A stretch of 64,000 nt of DNA, taken from Candidatus Saccharimonadota bacterium. Its GTDB lineage: Bacteria > Patescibacteriota > Saccharimonadia > Saccharimonadales > Saccharimonadaceae. Position 1 is the first letter of the stretch. Each line of letters opens with the position of its first letter. The translations under genes and the position numbers were made by a program. Positions 55,801 to 64,000 of the stretch are shown piece after piece. The notes under the pieces are model-generated. The model was not told where the DNA came from. It made no database searches and was given only the letters and a program-made list of their open reading frames with translations. Where the stretch lies: positions 1 through 64,000 of the forward strand of contig JAFWIP010000009.1 in assembly GCA_017514805.1 (NCBI GenBank), written 5' to 3'.

Positions 55801-56240
55801 TACAGCTTTTCCTCGATCTCTTTTAGATCTGGACGTTCGAGAAAATCTTGCAAGATAACCGCAGCCGCCTCTTCGTCAACTTTGCCGGCCTTGCGGTCAG
55901 CGCGAGTCGGCTTTAGTAATTCTTCCGCCGTAATTGACGTGTACGACTCGTCTTGAAAGAACACCTTTGGTTCTGCATTGCCCTGCTCAACAAAATACTG
56001 TTTCAGCCCATCGATGAATTGACGGACCGATTCGGTTTGACGAGTTTCTTCGCCGCTGTTATTACGCGGGCTGCCAGAAACAATAATGTCTGCTTTTTCG
56101 AGACGGAATTGCTTGGCGATTTCGGCGAATTCACTGCCATCAACCGGAATCATTCCGCGCGGAATTGCAATGCGCACGGCAGTATCGGCGAACGCTACGC
56201 CGATACGCTTGGTGCCTACATCAAGTGCTAAAATTCGCAT
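55800..56240 (-). CDS. ruvX: RuvX/YqgF RNase H-fold nuclease
   Basis: 146 residues with the YqgF start ILALDVGTKRIGVAFADTA (catalytic Asp), VSGSPRNNSGEE in place of the usual GLP.N..G, the FFQDESYTSITAEE block and the DEEAAAVILQDFLE end with the last Asp. It works in pre-16S rRNA 5' processing or Holliday-junction resolution. Its start shares one base with the upstream stop and its stop with the mltG start, so the three genes are tightly coupled. Confidence 0.95.
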   Translation of the reverse strand: MRILALDVGTKRIGVAFADTAVRIAIPRGMIPVDGSEFAEIAKQFRLEKADIIVSGSPRNNSGEETRQTESVRQFIDGLKQYFVEQGNAEPKVFFQDESYTSITAEELLKPTRADRKAGKVDEEAAAVILQDFLERPDLKEIEEKL

Positions 56241-57970
56241 TACTCTTCGTTTTCGATATTAATTTCAACTTTGTTCGTGTCGTCAGGAACAGTCGTAACA
56301 AAGAAGTAGCTCGTATTAACCTTAACTTCAGAGACGCCCTTAATAGACTTAAGAAGAGATTGAACTTCGCCAGTCTTCTTGCCGAGCGCCTTCTCGCGAA
56401 TCATTTCGTCAGTAACGCGTGGACCAGTCTTGGTCGTGGTTTTTAGCTTAGCTGAGCTGTCATCCTTGGAATTCTGGAATGCCTCAAAGAAAGCTTTATC
56501 GATGCCAGTATCATAAATCTCCTGCGTGTCATCGCCAAGATTTGCGCTTACAACCTCAGTAATATAAGTCTTAACCTGCTCGCGATTGACCGCATACATC
56601 GTATAGGTAACTTCTTTAATGATTTTTGGCGTAACATTGTCGCCGACCTCTTCATTGAGGTTAGGAGAAGTAGTAATCTTTGGATCGCCCTGGTCCATGT
56701 TGCCAAGAAGAATATATTCATCGCCAAGCTCGCTCTTTAGCTCATCGCGAGCTTCATTTGATTCGTTGCCAGTGATCAGTTTGCTCGATGCACCCTCAAC
56801 GTCTTCTTTGGAAACAACTTTAACAATCTTACTAGAGCCGCCAGTCATTGCGGTGCTGGAAACAGTATACTCGCCCGGAATTGAAACGCTACTAGAGATA
56901 CCGCTTGTTGCAGCCGCAACATTATATGAATCACCATTTTCTTTCGCTACTACAGGAATAGATCCGGAAGTAATAGCATTTTTCGAACATGGATCAAGAG
57001 ATGAATTACTGCAAAATACCCAGTATTCGTTATAATTTCCAGGAGAAACTTGCTGAATAGGAATAGACTTCCCTTCCGTCACGACATATATTTTCCCGTT
57101 TATAGTAAAGGTGGCATCCTTAGGAATAGAGATCGTCTTTTTGTCTTTTAGTGGTTTTCCGGCAGGCAAAGTAATCGTAACTGTGCCGCTAGCTTTCGTG
57201 CCCTTGTCGACTTCGCCAGTAGCCTCGAAGTCGCCTTCCGCTTTCTTAGTGACAGTCTTTTTCTCAAGGAAGAAGATGCCCGCTTTTGCGTCAGCCTTCG
57301 ATTCGTCTTCGACGAAAGTTACCTTTTCGGTAAAGTTCTGAGCAGTAGTGTGGACCTTGACAGAAATCTTTGCATACGGCGCAATCAAGTTCGCCCAGAG
57401 GCTGAAAACAATAATCACGACAAGCGCAGCTGCGCCGATAATAATGAATTTGCGGTATTTCTTGATATTTGGAATCTTGGCGCCCTTCATCTTGGCGAGA
57501 TTCTTTTCGTTCTTCGTCTTCGGCTTTTCCTCTTCCGGCTCTGGCTCACCCTCAATAATGTCATCTTCTACTGGGGTGGCAGGCTTTTTTGGAGTAACCT
57601 TGACAGCTTGTGCAACAGGAACAGCCTTCGGCTTTGGCGCTTCCGGCTCCTCGATCGTGTCGTCTTCCTCGCCAAATTCTTCAGCATCCTCAGTGCTTGG
57701 AAGCTGCGGCTTACTCTGAAGACTCTTCGCGATCGGCATTGCAACGCTTCCAGCAAGACGGCGAAGTGATTCATCGGCCGTAATTAATACAACGGTTTTT
57801 TCATTCTGCTTAGCAGTTTTTGCAATAAGTTTAAAGTTGACCGCGCTACGTAAAACACCAGCCTTCTTTGGCGGGACGAGCGCAATAATCTTGTGCTTCG
57901 AAGCCTTGATGTTAGCAAGAATATCAGTGATATCCTGCTCTGGCTCGATATAGATGACATCTTTATTCAT
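56240..57970 (-). CDS. CPR-type baseplate-J-like membrane protein (576 aa)
   Basis: Residues 1-90 form an N-terminal alpha/beta domain (DVIYIEPEQDITDILANIK, LVPPKKAGVLRSAVNFKLI, NEKTVVLITADESLRRLA) that I recall only from CPR genomes. An acidic Pro-rich linker follows, then a single membrane helix (about 178-198) and a large outer part with GTKASGTVTITLPAGKPL, similar to the baseplate J family of contractile-tail and pilus-like systems. Function unknown; outside location inferred. No other tail gene is in the window. TGGTATAAT ends 7 nt before the ATG, divergent from the histidine kinase. Confidence 0.8.
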   Translation of the reverse strand: MNKDVIYIEPEQDITDILANIKASKHKIIALVPPKKAGVLRSAVNFKLIAKTAKQNEKTVVLITADESLRRLAGSVAMPIAKSLQSKPQLPSTEDAEEFGEEDDTIEEPEAPKPKAVPVAQAVKVTPKKPATPVEDDIIEGEPEPEEEKPKTKNEKNLAKMKGAKIPNIKKYRKFIIIGAAALVVIIVFSLWANLIAPYAKISVKVHTTAQNFTEKVTFVEDESKADAKAGIFFLEKKTVTKKAEGDFEATGEVDKGTKASGTVTITLPAGKPLKDKKTISIPKDATFTINGKIYVVTEGKSIPIQQVSPGNYNEYWVFCSNSSLDPCSKNAITSGSIPVVAKENGDSYNVAAATSGISSSVSIPGEYTVSSTAMTGGSSKIVKVVSKEDVEGASSKLITGNESNEARDELKSELGDEYILLGNMDQGDPKITTSPNLNEEVGDNVTPKIIKEVTYTMYAVNREQVKTYITEVVSANLGDDTQEIYDTGIDKAFFEAFQNSKDDSSAKLKTTTKTGPRVTDEMIREKALGKKTGEVQSLLKSIKGVSEVKVNTSYFFVTTVPDDTNKVEINIENEE

Positions 57971-57977
57971 AGTAATT

Positions 57978-57986
57978 ATTATACCA
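57978..57986 (-). promoter_or_regulatory. Extended -10 (TGGTATAAT) of the baseplate-J-like gene
   Basis: Ends 7 nt before the ATG. Confidence 0.65.
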
Positions 57987-58000
57987 GAGAAATGCGCTTG

Positions 58001-58009
58001 TGGTAAAAT
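58001..58009 (+). promoter_or_regulatory. Extended -10 (TGGTAAAAT) of the histidine kinase gene
   Basis: Ends 7 nt before the ATG at 58017; divergent from the previous promoter, 14 bp apart. Confidence 0.65.
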
Positions 58010-58016
58010 AGAAGCA

Positions 58017-59366
58017 ATGGGCTTATTTAAGAAAAAAACCGAAAATCAAGCAACCGTCGCAATGGCGCCAATGGTGTGCGGAAGCGCCGCACAATCCGGC
58101 AGCGGCCAAGAACTAAGCGAACTCGTACTCAAGTCGATTCGCGAGGGCGTTCTAATTGTTGGTCCAGACGGCAATATCGTATTGGCGAACCCAATGGCGA
58201 GCGTCATGCTCGGCAAAAGCACTGATGAATTAGTTGGGCTGAATTATGAATCAGGTATTAACCTTTTTGATAAATCCGGAAATCGTATTACTGAAAACTT
58301 TAATCCAATTCCAAATTGTATTAAGAGTGGCGAGGTCGCCGAAAAGCGCGATTTGAGCATCGTTACCGTCGGCAGCAATAAGACAATACCTGTTTCCCTA
58401 ATCGTCGCACCGACAAATGGTCCAGGCTCGAGCGTCGTCGTGACTTTCCGCGACATCGCAAAAGAACTCGAAGAAGAGCGCGAGCGCATGGATTTCATTT
58501 CTACTGCAAGCCACGAGATGCGTACGCCAGTCGCGAGCATTGAGGGCTACCTTGGGCTCGCAATGAATCCGGCTACCGCTACAATTGATGCGCGCGCGAT
58601 GCAATATCTTAATAAGGCGCATGAATCTTCGCAACATCTTGGGCGGCTCTTCCAAGATTTACTCGATACTACTAAACTTGATGAGGGTAAAGTTCGCACC
58701 CACATGGAGCCAGTCGAAATTGTTAGTGTCGTTAAAGAATATGCAGATGCACAGCTGCCAAATATTCAGGCTAAGGGCTTGAGCTACCAGTTTGGCTCGA
58801 ATAACGCCGAGAATCAGGTTGGCGGGCTAAATATTTCGCAGGTTATTTATGCTAGCATCGATCGCGACTTTCTGCAGGAAATCGTCAATAACTTGATCGA
58901 GAATGCGATTAAATATACGCCAGCTGGCTGGATTACTGTAAATGTGAAGGCTGACGAATACAATGTTCAAATCATCGTAGAAGATACTGGCATCGGTATT
59001 CCGCGTGATGAGACTGAGCATATTTTCCAGAAGTTCTATCGTGTCGATAATAGCGATACGCGCGAAATTGGCGGAACCGGTCTAGGGCTTGCGCTCGTTA
59101 AACAACGCGTTGAATTGATGGGTGGCAAGATTTGGGTCGAAAGCGAGCAAGGTAAAGGTTCGCGCTTTATCGTGATGCTTCCGCGCCTTAGTAAAGAATC
59201 TTACGATCAGCAACGATTCCTGTTTGAGAATCAACAAAAGATGCAGAGCAATTTAGCCTCACACGATCAAGCCGTTCAAGCCTTCGTGGCGGGCGGTGCG
59301 CCAAATATGACGCCAGAAGCCGCGCCGATTATACCAACCGCTCCGACACCACCGACAAATGTATAA
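58017..59366 (+). CDS. Soluble PAS-domain sensor histidine kinase
   Basis: 449 residues without any membrane segment. A PAS domain (about 33-150: [25 protein letters not shown] in part) is followed by HisKA with [19 protein letters not shown] (His166), and HATPase_c with [18 protein letters not shown] and [12 protein letters not shown]. It resembles the WalK/VicK kinase core but has lost the transmembrane sensor, so it must sense a cytosolic signal. A Pro/Ala-rich tail ends the chain. The response regulator gene follows after a terminator. Start at 58017 by the -10 spacing. Confidence 0.93.
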   Translation: MGLFKKKTENQATVAMAPMVCGSAAQSGSGQELSELVLKSIREGVLIVGPDGNIVLANPMASVMLGKSTDELVGLNYESGINLFDKSGNRITENFNPIPNCIKSGEVAEKRDLSIVTVGSNKTIPVSLIVAPTNGPGSSVVVTFRDIAKELEEERERMDFISTASHEMRTPVASIEGYLGLAMNPATATIDARAMQYLNKAHESSQHLGRLFQDLLDTTKLDEGKVRTHMEPVEIVSVVKEYADAQLPNIQAKGLSYQFGSNNAENQVGGLNISQVIYASIDRDFLQEIVNNLIENAIKYTPAGWITVNVKADEYNVQIIVEDTGIGIPRDETEHIFQKFYRVDNSDTREIGGTGLGLALVKQRVELMGGKIWVESEQGKGSRFIVMLPRLSKESYDQQRFLFENQQKMQSNLASHDQAVQAFVAGGAPNMTPEAAPIIPTAPTPPTNV

Positions 59367-59370
59367 AAAT

Positions 59371-59395
59371 CCACCGCTTTTGCGGTGGTTTTTTT
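59371..59395 (+). terminator. Terminator between kinase and regulator genes
   Basis: CCACCGC-TTTT-GCGGTGG followed by seven T; the pair is therefore not a simple operon. Confidence 0.9.
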
Positions 59396-59424
59396 AGCAT
59401 AAGTGTTATAAAATAAAAATAACT

Positions 59425-60642
59425 ATGACCAAGATTATGTTAGTCGAGGACGACAAGTCCTTGCGAGAGATTTACAGCATTAGGCTGGTCGCTGAAGGTT
59501 ACGATATTGTTTCCGCCGGCGATGGTGAGGAGGCACTCGCACTCGCCGTTCAAGAAAAGCCAGAACTAATCGTTTCGGATGTAATGATGCCGAAAATTTC
59601 TGGTTTTGACATGCTAGATATTTTGCGTTCGACGCCAGAGACTAGCAATATCAAGGTAATCATGATGACCGCTCTCTCGAGCGACGATCAGCGCATGCGC
59701 GGCGAGAGTCTTGGCGCAGACCGCTATCTCGTCAAATCCCAGGTTGGCATCGAAGATGTTATTAATACCGTTCATGAAGTTCTCGGCGACAAGCCAACCG
59801 CAAATGCGGCAACAAATCTCGATGTCGCTGCCTCGGCAACTCCAGCACCAGCTGCTGCGCCAGCTCCAGCACCAGCACCGGCACCGGCGCCAGCGCCAGT
59901 AGCTACACCAGCTCCAGCTCCTGCACCAATTCCGCAGCCAGTAGCGCCAGCTCCAGCACCAGCACCGACTCCAGCACCAGCACCGGCTCCAATTCCTCAG
60001 CCAATCATTCCTAATGCTCCAGAACCGGCCGCAGCACCTCAACCAATTATTCCAAACGCTCCAGCTCCAGCTCCGCAGCCAGCAGCGCCACAAGCGCCAC
60101 AGGCTCCAAACGCAAATTTTAATCCAGCTCCTGCCGCACAGCCGGCTGCAGTGCCAGCTCCTGTCGCACCGCAGGCCGCAGGAGTTCCTGCAGCACCTAG
60201 TACTCCGGCGCCAATCGCTGCCGCGCCGGCACCACAAGGCCCAACACCAGTTACGCCCAGCGGCGAACAAGGTGGCGAGCGCGTAATTCAACCGCTCCAC
60301 GACACGAATACTGAACAGCAGCGCGAAGAAATGGAGCGCAAGATGGATGAACTACTCGGCAATGTTCCAACTGAGCAGAGTCGCCCAACGCAAGAGCAAG
60401 AGGAAGAAGCATTCTCCGAAGAAGAGCCGGATCCAGATTCAATTCAGCCTGGATATGCACAGAACCTTGCAAATGCGCTTAGCCATGACATGCAGCAAGA
60501 TGGACAAGTCGCACCAGATTCAATGGCGGCACGCATGAGTGAAGATCTAAAAGATGATCCGCTAACTCAGCAAGCACAGGCAATGCCCGCAGCTGCGCCA
60601 GAGCAAGCTCCAGCACCAGCTGAACCAATGGAAAATGCTTAG
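59425..60642 (+). CDS. Response regulator with receiver domain and Pro/Ala-rich tail, no DNA-binding domain
   Basis: Residues 1-120 are a receiver: Asp9-Asp10, phospho-acceptor Asp52 in LIVSDVMMP, Thr in MMTALSS and Lys in YLVKSQ. Residues 130-280 are almost only Pro, Ala, Gln and Asn, with PAPAPAP runs and a twice-used IIPNAP unit. The last 120 residues are acidic and helical (EQQREEMERKMDELLG, NLANALSHDMQQDG). No output domain is recognised. It could work by protein contact, e.g. on the cell envelope or pili. A TGTTATAAA lies just upstream. The 3' end overlaps the pseudouridine synthase gene by 8 bp. Confidence 0.9.
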   Translation: MTKIMLVEDDKSLREIYSIRLVAEGYDIVSAGDGEEALALAVQEKPELIVSDVMMPKISGFDMLDILRSTPETSNIKVIMMTALSSDDQRMRGESLGADRYLVKSQVGIEDVINTVHEVLGDKPTANAATNLDVAASATPAPAAAPAPAPAPAPAPAPVATPAPAPAPIPQPVAPAPAPAPTPAPAPAPIPQPIIPNAPEPAAAPQPIIPNAPAPAPQPAAPQAPQAPNANFNPAPAAQPAAVPAPVAPQAAGVPAAPSTPAPIAAAPAPQGPTPVTPSGEQGGERVIQPLHDTNTEQQREEMERKMDELLGNVPTEQSRPTQEQEEEAFSEEEPDPDSIQPGYAQNLANALSHDMQQDGQVAPDSMAARMSEDLKDDPLTQQAQAMPAAAPEQAPAPAEPMENA

Positions 60643-61309
60643 ATTAAATAAATATATTGCAACGAATCTCGGAGTTTCTCGCCGAGAAGCCGATAATCTG
60701 ATATCTGCTGGCAAAGTCTTGGTCAATAATAAGCCAGCAGAAATCGGAGGACGCATATCCGAAAAGGATACTATTATTGTTGATGGCAAAAAAATTGTTC
60801 CCGATAAACTAATTTATATCGCGCTCAATAAACCCGTCAATTATGTCTGCAGTCGTAAACGTCAGGGTGAGACGCCGACGATTTATGAATTGCTGCCAGA
60901 AAAATATCAGGCATTAAAAAGCGTCGGACGCCTCGATAAAGATTCTTCTGGTTTGATTTTACTGACAAATGACGGCGATTTTACTTTTCGTATGACACAT
61001 CCGAGCTTCGTGAAGACAAAGATTTATGAAGTGCGCCTTGATCGCGCGCTTGAACCGCTCCATCAGCAAATGATTGCCGATTTTGGTGTACAGTTGCCTG
61101 ATGGGCCGAGCAAACTCGGCCTTGAGAAGCTTGATGATAATCGAACGTTTTGGCGTATTACGATGAGCGAGGGTCGCAATCGCCAGATTCGCCGCACCTT
61201 CGATGCGCTGGGTTATAAAGTTATTGCCCTACACCGTACGAATTTTGGGCGCTATAGCTTAGATGGTTTGGAAACCGGCAAATTCGTAGAAGTTCCGCGC
61301 GCTGATTAG
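60635..61309 (+). CDS. RsuA/RluB-family rRNA pseudouridine synthase
   Basis: 224 residues: S4 domain first (MLRLNKYIATNLGVSRREAD, AGKVLVNN), then the RsuA-type core with the catalytic Asp in VGRLDKDSSGLILLTNDG, and MSEGRNRQIRRTFDALGYKVIALHR. It modifies a uridine in 16S or 23S rRNA; the length and S4 fusion fit RluB/RsuA, and the exact target cannot be decided. The ATG lies inside the response regulator gene (8-bp overlap). Confidence 0.92.
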   Translation: MLRLNKYIATNLGVSRREADNLISAGKVLVNNKPAEIGGRISEKDTIIVDGKKIVPDKLIYIALNKPVNYVCSRKRQGETPTIYELLPEKYQALKSVGRLDKDSSGLILLTNDGDFTFRMTHPSFVKTKIYEVRLDRALEPLHQQMIADFGVQLPDGPSKLGLEKLDDNRTFWRITMSEGRNRQIRRTFDALGYKVIALHRTNFGRYSLDGLETGKFVEVPRAD

Positions 61310-61328
61310 TTTTTTTACGAACCGTTTG

Positions 61329-61499
61329 AACTTCCGAAGATTTTTTACGCCATACTCCCCTACTTCGCAACTTCCGAAGACATCACGAACTGACGAAGGT
61401 TCGGCGGCGAAGGCTATATATAGTGCTTTCGGAAGTTCGTTATGTTTTCGGAAGTTCAGAAGTACCTATGTGGCAACGAAAAATCTTTCGGAAGTTCGC
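61329..61499. repeat. Five-copy GAACTTCCGAA motif array in a convergent gap
   Basis: Two copies in one direction (61329-61339; 61369-61379, with C for the first G) and three reversed as TTCGGAAGTTC (61428-61438, 61447-61457, 61487-61497). Copies 1-2 and 4-5 are both exactly 40 bp apart; copies 3-4 are 19 bp apart. Located between the ends of two convergent genes, so it is not a promoter region. No other exact cluster was seen in the window. Confidence 0.85.
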
Positions 61500-61509
61500 A
61501 AAAAATATA

Positions 61510-62805
61510 CTAATTCTTTAGAAGTTTTGAGAGCTTTGCTTTAAGGCTGCCATTTTCTGGTACGCCAACAAGCGTATCCATGCCAACACGTAGCAGGCCC
61601 ATAGCGGTTACAAAAGTATGATCAAGTTCGCGGTCGGTGACATTCTCAATCCCCTCAATCATGTCAGGCTCAATAATACTAACAATTGGCCGACGAGCGA
61701 ACGGAAGGTCCTGATACCAATCGCCAGTCGCGAGTAGCTCCGGGATCTCTGATAAGCCAGCGCCGCCGCCACATAGCAGAATCTGGCCCGGAAGAGTCTC
61801 AAGCTGATCAAATTCCTCAATAGCGAGCTCAACGCCGGATTGCCAAACCTCGAGATTGCGCTCAATCGCGGCTTCATATTTTTTATGAATTTCAGGCTTC
61901 ATTTTTGGCGAATCGGCAAGGAGTTTCAACTTCTCGGCATCTTCAAAACTTAAACCAAGGCGCTGTGCGACTTGATGCGTGAAGCTACGGCCACCGAGTG
62001 AAAACATCTTCGTACCCTCGACGCCACCGTCATCAACAATCGCGATGTCTGTAGTACCACCACCGATATCCATTACGATACCAGAGAAATTCGACTCAAC
62101 ATCATCGCCGAGACAAGCACGACAAACTGCAAAAGGCTCAACCGCAACCGTCACAAGATCAAGTTCTAACTCATCGCAAACACGCTCGATTGCTGAGATA
62201 TGTACGAGCGGCGCAAAAGCCGTATAGATTTGAACAACGACTTCTTTGCCCTTAAAGCCAATCGGGTTGGAAACCTTATAGCCATCAATGCGGAGTGAAA
62301 CGAGCGCAGAATTAATCAGACGAACTTCAACGTCCTTATTGTTAGTCTCAAGTGCAACCTCGCGACGAGCGCGCTCGCCAGCCTTTTGCTGAACCTGTTT
62401 AATAATATGCTCCATTTCAGCATCAGTAATTGGCTTGCTTGCGTCGGCGCGGCGATATTTAATCGAAGCCGTATTCCCCTTAATGAGTTCACCGGCAATG
62501 CCAATGACAACTTCTTGGGCGCGAACGCCAGCCATCTCTTCAGCCTTACTCAGTGCCTCTTCGCAAGTCTGAACAACCCCTTCAATATCCGCAATCGCGC
62601 CAGAATACATATTCGTTGGCGCCTCGTGAGCTTTGCCAACACCAACAACTTTGAGCATAGTTTTGCTCTTTTTCGCAATCAATGCCTTTACGTACTCGGT
62701 GCCAATATCTAGCGCTAGTAAATAATTATCTGGATTTTTCTGTTTGCCAGTCGGTGCGCCAGTAGCTTTGGCGGCAATCTCTTTGCCGCGAGAAATAATG
62801 CTCAT
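61510..62805 (-). CDS. ftsA: Cell division protein FtsA
   Basis: Actin-like ATPase that tethers FtsZ to the membrane. It starts with a short linker and ALDIGTEYVKALIAK (phosphate 1), has the SHS2-like 1C region (EVVIGIAGELIKGNTA), phosphate 2 in MDIGGGTTDIAIVDDG, adenosine motif LCGGGAGLSEIPELL, and a C-terminal LKAKLSKLLKN amphipathic helix for membrane binding. 431 aa is normal. TGTTATAAT ends exactly 6 nt before the ATG. ftsZ is not next to it on this side. Confidence 0.95.
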   Translation of the reverse strand: MSIISRGKEIAAKATGAPTGKQKNPDNYLLALDIGTEYVKALIAKKSKTMLKVVGVGKAHEAPTNMYSGAIADIEGVVQTCEEALSKAEEMAGVRAQEVVIGIAGELIKGNTASIKYRRADASKPITDAEMEHIIKQVQQKAGERARREVALETNNKDVEVRLINSALVSLRIDGYKVSNPIGFKGKEVVVQIYTAFAPLVHISAIERVCDELELDLVTVAVEPFAVCRACLGDDVESNFSGIVMDIGGGTTDIAIVDDGGVEGTKMFSLGGRSFTHQVAQRLGLSFEDAEKLKLLADSPKMKPEIHKKYEAAIERNLEVWQSGVELAIEEFDQLETLPGQILLCGGGAGLSEIPELLATGDWYQDLPFARRPIVSIIEPDMIEGIENVTDRELDHTFVTAMGLLRVGMDTLVGVPENGSLKAKLSKLLKN

Positions 62806-62811
62806 GTTATT

Positions 62812-62820
62812 ATTATAACA
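62812..62820 (-). promoter_or_regulatory. Extended -10 (TGTTATAAT) of ftsA
   Basis: Ends 6 nt before the ATG; same nine bases as before htpX. Confidence 0.7.
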
Positions 62821-62823
62821 CTT

Positions 62824-63699
62824 TTAGAGCGAGGCGACACGTTCGCTATCGAGATTACGATAGACGGCGCGCAATTCTTTCGCGAGCGCATTGTGCTCGG
62901 AAACGAGTTGGTTGTAGCTATTGATCGCCGAATTAGTTAAACGAGATTTATTCGAAATCAGTGAATCAATGCGAGTTTTTTCAGCTGCGAGAGTCTGGCG
63001 CGAAGCGTCGATTCTGTTGTTTAGGATAGTGAGCTGCATCTCATTTTGCGCCTGTTTAGCAATCAAAGCATCATTTGGCGAGAAATATTCGCGATAGATT
63101 TTTGCGAGTTTCGTATCGCCAAGAGCGTCAGCATGCTCACTACCAACACGCGCGAAGGCTTCCGTACAATACTGAGATTCACTATATAGCGACAATTCGC
63201 TTTGCATTTGAGAATAGTTCGGAACAATTGTCTTTAGCTCCGCACAGATTTCAGATTGATTATCGAGGCGGGCATAGACAGCATGAAGCATCTCATGAAG
63301 AACAGTCACGGTGCGCTGCGTATTGAAGTCGAAAGAAATATGTTCATTATTCAGCGAACTAAGACCGTTATCGAAAATATCTATATGCTCGCTGCCATCA
63401 TCGTAATAACAGCCAAGGGTGTAAGTCTTGCCGCCATCCTGGCCACACTTTTGATTGAACTGGGCCTCGTCTTGAAGTGTGGGCTGAGCGGCATAAAACA
63501 CCGCGCGTCCTTTTCTGGTCAAATTTAATTCATTCGCAATCTCGGTCATTTTTGCCGACGGCTTATAATTGCGTCCTTTTTGTTCATCTTTAAGCATTTG
63601 CCAGTCAGTTTTGAGCCAAATCAAGAAGAAGATGGCAGCGAGCGCAGCAAAAATTGTCAAAAATAGACAAATCTTTCCTTTTTTAGTCCACACTCTCAT
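62824..63699 (-). CDS. Membrane-anchored predicted zinc metalloprotease (zincin)
   Basis: 291 residues: a basic head, one helix (about 9-28), then a domain with VTVLHEMLHAVYARL (HExxH) near residue 135, followed by a Cys-containing helical part (SQYCTEAFARVGSEHADALG; the Glu may be the third ligand), and a C-terminal coiled coil (about 215-285). The catalytic part faces outward. Family not recognised beyond zincin-like. I start at the ATG at 63699 with AGAGGTGG upstream; the GTG two codons earlier overlaps that site. A TGCTATAAT lies about 38 nt upstream. ftsA's promoter follows right after its stop. Confidence 0.8.
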   Translation of the reverse strand: MRVWTKKGKICLFLTIFAALAAIFFLIWLKTDWQMLKDEQKGRNYKPSAKMTEIANELNLTRKGRAVFYAAQPTLQDEAQFNQKCGQDGGKTYTLGCYYDDGSEHIDIFDNGLSSLNNEHISFDFNTQRTVTVLHEMLHAVYARLDNQSEICAELKTIVPNYSQMQSELSLYSESQYCTEAFARVGSEHADALGDTKLAKIYREYFSPNDALIAKQAQNEMQLTILNNRIDASRQTLAAEKTRIDSLISNKSRLTNSAINSYNQLVSEHNALAKELRAVYRNLDSERVASL

Positions 63700-63736
63700 A
63701 TCCACCTCTGTTATATCAATAACTAGATATGGCTAT

Positions 63737-63745
63737 ATTATAGCA
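63737..63745 (-). promoter_or_regulatory. Extended -10 (TGCTATAAT) of the zincin gene
   Basis: Leader of about 31 nt with a strong ribosome site. Confidence 0.6.
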
Positions 63746-63778
63746 TACTTTAGCTATTTTGTAAAGAGGTAGAGCTTA

Positions 63779-64000
63779 TTATTCTTCGGTTTTCTCAGGA
63801 AGAGCTTCGGCTTTTTCGTCTTCTTCGCCCTTCAGAGTCTTGGCAATCTTATCGGCATCTTCGAGCGTATCTTTGATCGTCTGCTCGTTTAGCGAGGTTG
63901 CAACAGCGAGAACGCCGGCGATTGTCGTAATAATACCCATGATAAGATAGCTACTAATGCCGATTGAGTCGGAGGCGATAATAAAGTAAATACCCCAGAC
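63779..64000 (-). CDS. C-terminal part of a small membrane protein (truncated by window edge)
   Basis: The last 73 residues of a minus-strand gene are visible, in frame from base 64000. They hold one or two hydrophobic helices (WGIYFIIASDSIGISSYLI; GIITTIAGVLAVATSL) and an acidic, Lys/Glu-rich cytosolic tail (DADKIAKTLKGEEDEKAEALP). The family cannot be told from this part. Confidence 0.75.
   Translation of the reverse strand, partial: VWGIYFIIASDSIGISSYLIMGIITTIAGVLAVATSLNEQTIKDTLEDADKIAKTLKGEEDEKAEALPEKTEE

Overview
The window looks like a chromosomal segment of a small-genome candidate-phyla (CPR/Patescibacteria) bacterium, most likely a Candidatus Saccharibacteria (TM7) relative. The basis is gene content: a monoderm-type FtsEX plus PcsB-like CHAP hydrolase set, a CPR-typical baseplate-J-like membrane protein, RNase J, no biosynthetic operons, and large SipW/TasA-type surface proteins. 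This is inference from family recognition, not from a marker phylogeny. TGA is used as a normal stop (glycosyltransferase, fur, gpmI), so the genetic code is standard and the UGA-recoding CPR lineages are excluded.

Layout. 1-3186: 5' part of a large beta-helix surface protein, minus strand, running off the left edge. 3344-3808: small unknown protein. 3841-7724: htpX, a membrane protein and ligA (an enzyme with no cysteine at all). 7892-10739: tRNA-Gly, a GtrA/GT-C fusion and a GT2 polyprenyl-phosphate glycosyltransferase. 10794-13610: fur/zur-znuA-znuC-znuB with a 29-bp palindromic operator. 13666-15380: HAD-like protein, tRNA-Cys, tRNA-Leu, a palindromic tRNA-Leu-derived element, a glycine-zipper protein and a candidate leader RNA. 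15381-17815: superoxide reductase, a CPSCG membrane protein, a DsbA-like protein and an SPFH protein in one operon. 18567-21408: a PEP-synthase-like ATP-grasp fragment, a double Nudix protein and RarA. 21596-27412: a 1938-residue InlB-repeat/BspA-like surface protein. 27505-27876: an unassigned structured RNA region. 27887-31229: DUF167, galU, a membrane protein and gpmI. 31428-34880: obgE, a UPF0200-type kinase, a TylF-like methyltransferase, TraX and a small membrane protein. 34898-42541: cation P-type ATPase, PcsB-like hydrolase, FtsX, FtsE, RF2 and TruB. 42564-46034: thioredoxin-like protein, a TasA-like protein and RNase J. 46219-53362: small protein, nusA, DUF2130, and two paralogous surface proteins. 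53471-57970: LysM-CHAP hydrolase, MltG, RuvX and the baseplate-J-like protein. 58017-61309: PAS histidine kinase, response regulator and RsuA-type pseudouridine synthase. 61329-61499: a five-copy 11-bp motif array. 61510-64000: FtsA, a zincin and a partial membrane protein.

Two gene-expression styles are visible. At least seventeen genes have a -10 element, often TGn-extended, ending only 6-8 nt before the start codon, which predicts leaderless mRNAs for ftsA, ftsE, prfB, truB, obgE, gpmI, htpX and others. A second set (the surface proteins, several small proteins, nusA) has TTGAC-N17-TATAAT type promoters, longer 5' leaders and, in many cases, strong Shine-Dalgarno sequences. Thematically the window combines cell-wall synthesis, cleavage and division (FtsEX, PcsB-like, LysM-CHAP, MltG, FtsA) with an epibiont-style display of surface adhesins, thiol and oxidative-stress enzymes, and core replication, translation and RNA-decay functions.
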